Shown here one piece after another: positions 7,171 through 12,035 of a stretch of DNA of 12,035 nucleotides. The notes under the pieces are model-generated. The model worked only from the letters and a program-made list of their open reading frames with translations, made no database searches and was not told the DNA's origin. The stretch's first letter is position 1. Every line of letters begins with the position of its first letter. A program made the translations under genes and the position numbers. Source of the DNA: Euryarchaeota archaeon UBA495 (GTDB lineage: Archaea > Thermoplasmatota > Poseidoniia > Poseidoniales > Poseidoniaceae); the NCBI GenBank assembly GCA_002496845.1, contig DALQ01000001.1, positions 51,628 to 63,662 of the forward strand. The letters are read 5' to 3'.

Positions 7171-9024
7171 TCACTCGCTCTCTGCGGCCATCTTCGCGTA
7201 CTTCGCGTCTTCCTCAGCAGCGATGCGCGCCCCTTCTTCGACGTCGACGAACCACGTGAGAATGACGCCGAACACGATGAGGAACATGATCGACAAAATG
7301 GCGGTTCGTGCGTCGGCGATGCCGCTGACACCGAAGTACAACGCAGGCCCAATGAAGGAAGCTGCGCGGCCAAAGAAGCCAATGAAGCCGAAGAATTCAG
7401 CGCTGCGTGACTCGGGCACCATCTGACAGAAGAGCGACCGGGCCATCCCCTGGGAGCCTCCAAGGAGGAACCCGGCCCCGATGCCAATGAACATCCATTG
7501 GATGGAAATGCCCATGTTCAACGGTTCCCAAATCAACTGCCGGGCCTTCTGCGGGATGAAATCAACAGGCCCATCCCCGAGGCTGGTTGGGTGATTGGCG
7601 CCCGCGTAGAATCCTGCCATGCTGCCGTTTTGCACGCTCAAACTGAACCGCGAATCGTCAAGATGGTCTAGGAGGGTCGCAAGTTGGGTCGCGGTCAACA
7701 CCCTGGCTTCACCTGTGAACTCATTGCGATCACGATCGGCATTGTACTCCTCGAACGGAAGCAACCCTTCGGTGGTTTCACGGAATTCTTGGTCGGAACC
7801 GAGTGGCGCCATCATGAAATCCGTCGCGTTGACGATGAGGTACGTGCCGTCGTCTTGCAGTTCAACCTGGAAATCGTGTTCGTCGTGAGCGTCGAGTGGC
7901 AGGGGTGCGAAAGCAATGGCCATCAGCACCACGAAGACCCACAGCGTGCACGTGATCATCACGGTCGTCTTGGTCGATGTCCACTTCGCCACCCTGATGA
8001 AAAAGGCGGCTGAAGGGAAGGCGACGAACTGCACCAACAGGATCACGGCCATGTTGGCCACCAGCGGCACCCCAAGCACACCGGCACCATAGGCCCCGGC
8101 CAAACCGGTGACGGCGTTGATGCCATCGATGAAGAGCAGGTAAGCCAGAAGATAGAGGCCAAGGATGCGGTAGGTGCCAAAGAAGTCTCCAATGGTCCCT
8201 TTGACTTCAGAGATGGCCAATTTGGTGGCCGAACCGAGGGTGAGTTTCTCTTCGAGTTCGATGACGATGGGCGGCTCGGGGACCCGGTTGAAAGTGTACG
8301 TCGCGAAACCGAAGTACCACAGACCAGTGGTGGACAGCGCAAACGCGGTCGCCCAATCAGCGTATCCGGTGCCAATCACCAAACCAAGGTGCGTGGCGAG
8401 GAGAAGACCACCGCCGATGTAGCCGTACATGTAGGCGCCCGTGGAAATGCGGTCAAGCTCTTCCTCGTCTTTGCAAATATGAGGCAGCAGGACGTTGTAG
8501 TACACGTTGCTGACGTTGGTGCCGATGTTGGCGATGAGGTACATGATCGCCAGCCAAGCCCACCGGATTTCGATCGGGAGGAACAGCGCGAGACCAAGCA
8601 AAACCGTGGCGCTGCAGGCGATGATCGTCGCCCATCGGAGCATGAGTTGTTTGATTGGAATGCGGTCTGCGATGACCCCCAAACCTGGAGAGATGATCGC
8701 AACAAACAGCGCCGCAGAAGCCGTCACCAGCGCAAAAATCCCGTCAGCGGTTTGGGTCATCCCAAGGAAGGACATTTCCTGTCCGTTGGCCGCGATGAAC
8801 AGGTAGGCGAACCATGCCGGCAACACCGCCACGACGACCGACGTTTCGAAGCCGGACTTGGCCCAGTCGTACATCATGTAGCCGCGATGGGCGCGGGTAC
8901 GCTCCTCATCGGTCATCGTAGCCGCTGTGGCTCCCATTGGTTGGGCATCCATGCTTCGCATCTGAGCGCAGAGGTGATGACTGTTTTCCCGTTCCTGCTG
9001 CAGCGGTGACGAAGGTCGGCCCAT
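7171..9024 (-). CDS. Atg22/UMF1-family major facilitator transporter with extracytoplasmic insert
   Basis: A 617-residue 12-helix permease of the UMF1/Atg22-like MFS family. Yeast Atg22 exports amino acids from the vacuole; substrates of prokaryotic relatives are mostly unknown. Family marks are YMMYDWAKSGFETSVVVAVLPAWF at 49-72 and GGSQGMARSLFCQMVPESRSAEFFGF around 522-547, plus GVIADR in the loop after TM2. Helices are near 58-78, 93-116, 128-149, 153-173, 197-219, 224-244, 284-305, 315-344, 353-375, 506-528, 543-566 and 572-593. Residues about 377-505 form a polar domain between TM9 and TM10, outside the cell if the N-terminus is inside. Start is uncertain: ATG 9024 has an A-rich box about 23 nt upstream, but ATG 8916 (MTDEERTRAHRG) gives the short N-terminus normal for the family; 8961, 8952 and 8937 are also possible. 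It lies between the peroxidase gene (176 nt upstream) and the Pro-rich gene (44 nt downstream). Confidence 0.9.
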   Translation of the reverse strand: MGRPSSPLQQERENSHHLCAQMRSMDAQPMGATAATMTDEERTRAHRGYMMYDWAKSGFETSVVVAVLPAWFAYLFIAANGQEMSFLGMTQTADGIFALVTASAALFVAIISPGLGVIADRIPIKQLMLRWATIIACSATVLLGLALFLPIEIRWAWLAIMYLIANIGTNVSNVYYNVLLPHICKDEEELDRISTGAYMYGYIGGGLLLATHLGLVIGTGYADWATAFALSTTGLWYFGFATYTFNRVPEPPIVIELEEKLTLGSATKLAISEVKGTIGDFFGTYRILGLYLLAYLLFIDGINAVTGLAGAYGAGVLGVPLVANMAVILLVQFVAFPSAAFFIRVAKWTSTKTTVMITCTLWVFVVLMAIAFAPLPLDAHDEHDFQVELQDDGTYLIVNATDFMMAPLGSDQEFRETTEGLLPFEEYNADRDRNEFTGEARVLTATQLATLLDHLDDSRFSLSVQNGSMAGFYAGANHPTSLGDGPVDFIPQKARQLIWEPLNMGISIQWMFIGIGAGFLLGGSQGMARSLFCQMVPESRSAEFFGFIGFFGRAASFIGPALYFGVSGIADARTAILSIMFLIVFGVILTWFVDVEEGARIAAEEDAKYAKMAAESE

Positions 9025-9200
9025 TGATGCGGGCCGGGGCCATGTTTTTCCGTCGTGGTGTGTAATTTACACCATGCGCGCGTTGCTGGTTGAAGGCGGG
9101 GGTGTCCGCGTCTTCGGTCATCTCCTTCCTGGCTGCAATCATCGTGTTTCGGTTCATGCCCAAGGGGAAGCCTCGGTATGCGGACGATGACGAGTGACCC
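9025..9200. other. 176-bp spacer between peroxidase and transporter genes
   Basis: Apart from the promoter elements at 9045-9072 it holds no supported gene. A 38-codon plus-strand reading (9074-9190) and an out-of-frame minus-strand reading starting at ATG 9043 exist, but neither resembles a protein I know. Confidence 0.4.
9045..9072 (-). promoter_or_regulatory. Promoter region of the transporter gene with TGTAATTTACA palindrome
   Basis: On the minus strand a GGAAAAACAT box (A-run at 9045-9049) is centred about 23 nt upstream of the ATG at 9024. Immediately upstream of it lies GTGTAATTTACAC (9060-9072), an inverted repeat with 6-bp arms around one base. It is the most A/T-rich spot in this G/C-rich spacer. 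It could be a regulator site placed just upstream of the TATA box, as for activators, or it could itself be the TATA box for a start further upstream. Confidence 0.4.
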
Positions 9201-9653
9201 TCAAAGCACGTCTGCGGGTGATGTTTGAGGCTTGAAGCGAACGATGCTTCCGTCGTTGCTGACGAGGAACTTTTCGAAATTCCAGCGTACGTCTCCATGG
9301 TGTCCGTCTGCATCGGCGACGGCGCAAAGGGCTGCGTAAATGGGATGGCGGCCAGATCCATTGACCTCGAGTTTGGCCGACAGGGGGAAGGTCACGCCGT
9401 ACCGCTCTTCTGTGAAGGCGCAAATCTCCTCGTGCGTGCCCGGTTCCTGAGCTCCGAACTGATTGCACGGCACACCAACGACGGTGATGCCGTCGTGGTC
9501 TGTGTGGAGGCGCTGCAGGTCAGCGTATTGCGGCGTAAGACCGCAGGCGCTGGCCACGTTGACCACCAAGACACGCCCATCGCCAGTGAGGGTGCGAAGG
9601 GTGGTGGTTGAGCCGTCGATCATCTCAAGGTCGTGGTCAAGGAAGTCGCTCAT
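9201..9653 (-). CDS. Glutathione-peroxidase-family thiol peroxidase
   Basis: A 150-residue cytoplasmic peroxidase that reduces hydrogen peroxide or organic hydroperoxides. Members with Cys instead of selenocysteine usually draw electrons from thioredoxin rather than glutathione. Peroxidatic Cys37 is in NVASACGLTPQY. Gln65 is in VPCNQFGAQEPG, and Trp124-Asn125 are in WNFEKFLV, completing the expected Cys-Gln-Trp-Asn tetrad. The thioredoxin-fold core is complete and length is normal (about 150-165). The usual resolving Cys (Cys82 in yeast Gpx3) aligns to Thr81; a Cys lies three residues earlier at position 78, one helical turn away, and may replace it. ATG 9653 is chosen because the family begins here and a TTGAAAT box is centred about 26 nt upstream; ATG 9677 is an alternative. 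It is divergent from the cyclophilin gene, suggesting shared control under stress. Confidence 0.93.
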   Translation of the reverse strand: MSDFLDHDLEMIDGSTTTLRTLTGDGRVLVVNVASACGLTPQYADLQRLHTDHDGITVVGVPCNQFGAQEPGTHEEICAFTEERYGVTFPLSAKLEVNGSGRHPIYAALCAVADADGHHGDVRWNFEKFLVSNDGSIVRFKPQTSPADVL

Positions 9654-9734
9654 GGTGGTTTGAAACGCCACCTCCATTTCAACCGCTGGTTTCTGCGCGC
9701 GAAGCCTCAAAGAGCCCCTCCTCGTCGAAGAACC
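9654..9734. promoter_or_regulatory. Divergent promoter spacer between peroxidase and cyclophilin genes
   Basis: In 81 bp there are TATA-like boxes for both directions. TTGAAAT on the minus strand (9676-9682) is about 26 nt before the peroxidase ATG. CTCAAAGAG on the plus strand (9706-9714) is 25 nt before the cyclophilin ATG. TTGAAA (9660-9665) and TTTCAA (9677-9682) form a 6-bp inverted repeat with an 11-nt spacer, covering the peroxidase box and the bases next to its start; a regulator could bind there. A GGAGG run (minus strand, about 9670-9674) lies too far from ATG 9653 to be a normal ribosome-binding site. Confidence 0.42.
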
Positions 9735-10217
9735 ATGCAAGTCCGCATGGAAACCAGCGCCGGTGACATCCTCCTAGAGCTCTACCACGGAAACGCGCCG
9801 GATACGGTTGCGAACTTCGTGAAACTCGTCGGCGACGGATACTACGACGGCCTTCACTTCCACCGCGTCATTGCTGATTTCATGTTGCAGGGAGGTTGCC
9901 CTCACTCCAAGGACCCCATGTCCCGGCGCGCAGGCACCGGTGGCCCCGGCTGGCAGATTCCCTGCGAACCCTCTGCCCTCGCCCTGAAGCACGACCGCCC
10001 CGGCATTCTGTCGATGGCCAACGCTGGCCGTGACACCGGCGGATCTCAATTCTTCATCACCACCATCGCGACGCCGTGGCTCAACGGCAACCACGCCGTG
10101 TTTGGTGAGGTCAGCGAAGGCATGGACGTCGTCAAGGCCATCGAAGCGTGCCAAAAGATGCCGGGCGACCGACCCAGCACCCCGCAGAAGATCATCCGCT
10201 GCACCCTCATCGAGTGA
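9735..10217 (+). CDS. Cyclophilin-type peptidyl-prolyl cis-trans isomerase
   Basis: A 160-residue single-domain cyclophilin that speeds rotation about Xaa-Pro bonds during protein folding. No signal peptide or membrane segment, so cytoplasmic. Compared with human cyclophilin A, the active-site residues are present: Arg44 in FHRVI, Phe49 and Gln52 in DFMLQGG, Gln105 and Phe107 in GGSQFFIT, Trp115 in PWLNGNHAVFG, and His120. The N-terminus (METSAGDILLELY) matches the short prokaryotic form. The frame is open upstream to 9633, but the ATG at 9735 begins the family domain and has a TATA-like box 25 nt before it. No Shine-Dalgarno is present. The asparaginase-like gene follows after 9 nt, so the two are probably one operon. 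Both act on slow protein conformational or chemical defects (prolyl isomerisation and isoaspartate), which may be why they travel together. Confidence 0.95.
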   Translation: MQVRMETSAGDILLELYHGNAPDTVANFVKLVGDGYYDGLHFHRVIADFMLQGGCPHSKDPMSRRAGTGGPGWQIPCEPSALALKHDRPGILSMANAGRDTGGSQFFITTIATPWLNGNHAVFGEVSEGMDVVKAIEACQKMPGDRPSTPQKIIRCTLIE

Positions 10218-10226
10218 GGCGGTCGC

Positions 10227-11195
10227 ATGGCCCTCCTGGCGCTGCATGGCGGCGCAGGTGGCGATGGGCCGTGGCGTGGCATGACTCCGATGGACCCACA
10301 GCGCGTGGCGTGCATGCAGGCCATCTTGGAAGACCTCGGGCCTCGTCTTGAGTCCGGTGAACTCGATGCGTTAACGGCGGTGCGGCTCGCCGTCGAAGCC
10401 CTCGAAGACGAACCGGGGTTCAACGCAGGCATCGGCTCCGTGTTGGACGCAAACGGGCGTGTTTCGATGGACGCATCCATCATGCGGGGCGACGACGGTG
10501 CAGCCGGTTCAGTGGTCGGAGTCACCAACCTTCGACATCCAATTCGTGCGGCTTGTGGCCTTCTTGAGCAAGGATGGCCGGCCATGATGGCCGGGCCTGG
10601 TGCAGAAGAATGGGCGGCCGCTCAAGGCTACGAAACGGTGGCCTCAGAGGCATTGGTGACCGAACTTCGCACCGCGCAATGGCGAAAATGGCGGGACGCT
10701 CGTTTGCGCCCCGGGGCCACCGACGAAGACGATGCGGCCTTGGACCATGACCTCGGTGAGGAGGTCGACGGGCCCGGCACCGTCGGGGCCGTAGCGCTCG
10801 ATGCTCGCGCAAAGGTGGCGGCGGCCACCTCAACTGGTGGCATGACGGGCAAGCCGCCTGGACGCGTGGGTGACACACCGATCATCGGCGCCGGCACTTG
10901 GGCCGACCCTCGCGTTGCCGTGTCATGCACCGGGGTTGGCGAAGCGTACCTCCGTGCCTGCGCAGCCCACGAGGTCGGCGTTGGGATGCGGACCGAGGGC
11001 GCCAATCTTGCGGAAGTGTGCGAGCACGTGCTCGATGTGGTTGAACCGCTTGGTGGGCGCGGCGGACTGATCGCGGTCAGTGCGGACGGTCAACTCGCCT
11101 TGCCCTTTCGGGTCACGCTGATGTACCGTGGCGTATGGCACAACGGCACCATCAGCACCGGCATCGGTCCAGATTCTTCCGAAGGACAGCCATGA
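10227..11195 (+). CDS. Isoaspartyl peptidase / L-asparaginase (Ntn-hydrolase, plant type)
   Basis: A 322-residue precursor of the Thr-dependent Ntn-hydrolase family (EcAIII/IaaA type), which hydrolyses isoaspartyl dipeptides and asparagine. Evidence: N-terminal LLALHGGAGG (3-12), the alpha-subunit motif FNAGIGSVLDANGRVSMDASIM (65-86), the predicted self-cleavage site DGPG/TVGAVALD, giving nucleophile Thr185, then TSTGGMTGKPPGRVGDTPIIGAG (201-223) with Arg213 and Asp216, and SCTGVGE (233-239) with Thr236-Gly237. The linker before Thr185 is acidic (DEDDAALDHDLGEEVDG), as is common for the removed or flexible segment. Length is normal. The ATG is 9 nt after the cyclophilin stop and has a weak GAGG upstream (8-nt spacing), unlike the leaderless genes around it, consistent with an internal operon gene. 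It is not the type I/II asparaginase. Its TGA overlaps an ATG by ATGA, but that reading stops after 16 codons. Confidence 0.94.
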   Translation: MALLALHGGAGGDGPWRGMTPMDPQRVACMQAILEDLGPRLESGELDALTAVRLAVEALEDEPGFNAGIGSVLDANGRVSMDASIMRGDDGAAGSVVGVTNLRHPIRAACGLLEQGWPAMMAGPGAEEWAAAQGYETVASEALVTELRTAQWRKWRDARLRPGATDEDDAALDHDLGEEVDGPGTVGAVALDARAKVAAATSTGGMTGKPPGRVGDTPIIGAGTWADPRVAVSCTGVGEAYLRACAAHEVGVGMRTEGANLAEVCEHVLDVVEPLGGRGGLIAVSADGQLALPFRVTLMYRGVWHNGTISTGIGPDSSEGQP

Positions 11196-11209
11196 AAGAA
11201 CCCATGCGC

Positions 11210-11218
11210 TTCATAATC
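11210..11218 (+). promoter_or_regulatory. TATA-like box before the right-edge gene
   Basis: TTCATAATC is centred 25 nt upstream of the GTG at 11239, immediately after the asparaginase stop. The position matches that of the A/T patches before the other genes and is the main reason for choosing GTG 11239 as the start. Confidence 0.35.
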
Positions 11219-11238
11219 CGGTGGTCAGACACAGTGGT

Positions 11239-12035
11239 GTGAAGCGGAGCAAGGCGCCGTTGCTCGAGGCCGTGTTCGAACGCACGGCCACGATGATGTC
11301 CGAGGCATTGGAGCGCGGCACGTTGGCTTGGCCGTTGCCAGCCCCGCCCCTCATCGATCCTGATTTTCCACCCATGAGGCCAAACGCTCCTGCGGACGTG
11401 ACCACGTCGGCCTTGTCCCTCCTCCAAGCGGACCGAGGGACGTTTGAGCGCCATCTGGACGAGGTCGTCGAACTGGTCGTTCCACACCGCATGAGCCTCT
11501 CCGACGACCCGTACGAGGTTCATGGCCGCTGGCTCGCCAAGCGAACAACCAACATCGCCGGCCGTATCGTCTACCGGCTGACCACCGCTTGGTTGGCCCA
11601 AGCCTTGGACAGAGAAGCTCCCAACACGGACCGCTGGTGGCTTGCCGTGTCGTTACTAAACGGCCTAGCCCAAGCCGCTCACGGCCAAGCCGTGCACGAA
11701 GGCTACCATCTTCTGGAGTCGATTGCATTGGCCCAACGCCCTGGAATCTGGCACACTCAGCCCGACGTCGGCCCACAACACATGGGCTGGAACCCCCATG
11801 CCGTGGTGCCTCGCAACACGGAAGTGGAAGCCCACACCGCGGGAACCGAAGCGGCCGCTTGGGTCCTCACTCGCTTGGAGCAAGGCGACCTTGACCGACG
11901 ACTTTTGCTGATCCGTTGGGTGCAGCTTTTGTTGGAGCGCCCAGGTTTGGTCGAGCCGCTCGCGCTAATTGACATCTTGCTGCGTCGTGCTGCTGACCCC
12001 GAAGCAGAAGTGGCCGCAAACGTGTGCACCTGCCT
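11239..12035 (+). CDS. Unrecognised helical protein, N-terminal part, runs off the right edge
   Basis: The frame stays open from upstream of 11239 to the end of the window, giving at least 265 residues. It starts VKRSKAPLLEAVFERTATMM. It is predominantly helical and Ala/Leu-rich with many Trp residues: for example WLAKRTTNIAGRIVYRL (about 97-113), a long helical stretch at about 132-163, and LLLIRWVQLLLERPGLVEPLALIDILLRRAADP towards the end, which has the feel of a helical repeat or solenoid. A basic N-terminus and a Pro-rich segment (about 30-50) precede the helices. There is no convincing membrane segment and no nucleotide-binding or catalytic motif. GTG 11239 has a TATA-like box at 25 nt; GTG 11221 and the ATGs at about 11290-11295 are alternatives. 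It might be co-transcribed from the asparaginase gene 43 nt upstream. Function unknown. Confidence 0.75.
   Translation, partial: MKRSKAPLLEAVFERTATMMSEALERGTLAWPLPAPPLIDPDFPPMRPNAPADVTTSALSLLQADRGTFERHLDEVVELVVPHRMSLSDDPYEVHGRWLAKRTTNIAGRIVYRLTTAWLAQALDREAPNTDRWWLAVSLLNGLAQAAHGQAVHEGYHLLESIALAQRPGIWHTQPDVGPQHMGWNPHAVVPRNTEVEAHTAGTEAAAWVLTRLEQGDLDRRLLLIRWVQLLLERPGLVEPLALIDILLRRAADPEAEVAANVCTC

Noticed and set aside
8906..9043. Minus-strand 45-codon reading (MAPARINGPTF...) with a GTGKQ stretch resembling a P-loop
   Set aside because: Mostly out-of-frame overlap with the transporter start. The P-loop-like string is too short and lacks any surrounding NTPase fold.
9074..9190. 38-codon plus-strand reading starting just after the GTGTAATTTACAC palindrome
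   Set aside because: The palindrome is only about 10 nt from this ATG, too close for a TATA box, and the peptide has no recognisable feature.
11192..11242. ATGA-coupled short reading after the asparaginase gene
   Set aside because: It stops after 16 codons. The right-edge gene uses another frame, and I see no evidence for a frameshift because that frame has its own promoter-like box and start.
1..12035. CRISPR array, tRNA, rRNA, insertion sequence, toxin-antitoxin or defence island
   Set aside because: No regularly spaced repeats, no tRNA-like cloverleaf noticed by eye, no transposase, nuclease or restriction motifs in any supported gene.

Overview
The window most likely comes from an archaeon, plausibly a marine Thermoplasmatota of the Marine Group II (Poseidoniales) kind. 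This is an inference. It rests on three things. (1) Almost no start codon has a Shine-Dalgarno sequence at normal spacing. (2) Nearly every transcription-unit start has a short A/T-rich, TATA-like patch centred about 23-27 nt upstream of the start codon, as expected for leaderless archaeal transcription. (3) The region is compact and G/C-rich, with an aerobic heterotroph's gene set and very large or proline-rich membrane proteins. No rRNA, tRNA, CRISPR array, insertion sequence or phage gene was seen. No single gene identifies the lineage, and a bacterium is not formally excluded.

Layout. 1-173 (+): the C-terminal end of a probable phosphohexomutase. 174-3953 (-): a 1259-residue protein with about 33-36 hydrophobic segments, not recognised, whose stop codon abuts the previous gene's stop. 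A 154-bp divergent spacer with two adjacent 11-bp palindromes separates it from 4108-5709 (+): ATP-dependent PEP carboxykinase (pckA). 5750-6364 (+): an unrecognised 204-residue acidic-tailed protein of lower G+C. This converges, with a 3-nt gap, on a minus-strand series: 6371/6368-7126 (proline-rich three-helix membrane protein), 7171-9024 (Atg22/UMF1-like MFS transporter with an unusual extracytoplasmic insert) and 9201-9653 (glutathione-peroxidase-family thiol peroxidase). Divergently, 9735-10217 (+) is a cyclophilin peptidyl-prolyl isomerase, followed 9 nt later by 10227-11195 (+), an isoaspartyl peptidase/L-asparaginase. From about 11239 an unrecognised helical protein runs off the window's right edge.

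How it fits together. pckA marks gluconeogenesis, and the left-edge phosphohexomutase would use hexose phosphates made from it. The peroxidase, cyclophilin and isoaspartyl peptidase form a small protein- and peroxide-maintenance neighbourhood around one 81-bp divergent promoter. The most unusual items are the giant membrane protein, the perfect 10-bp inverted repeat over the start of the proline-rich membrane gene, the paired palindromes in front of pckA, and the insert domain in the transporter. I found no clear defence or mobile system, and I do not claim one.
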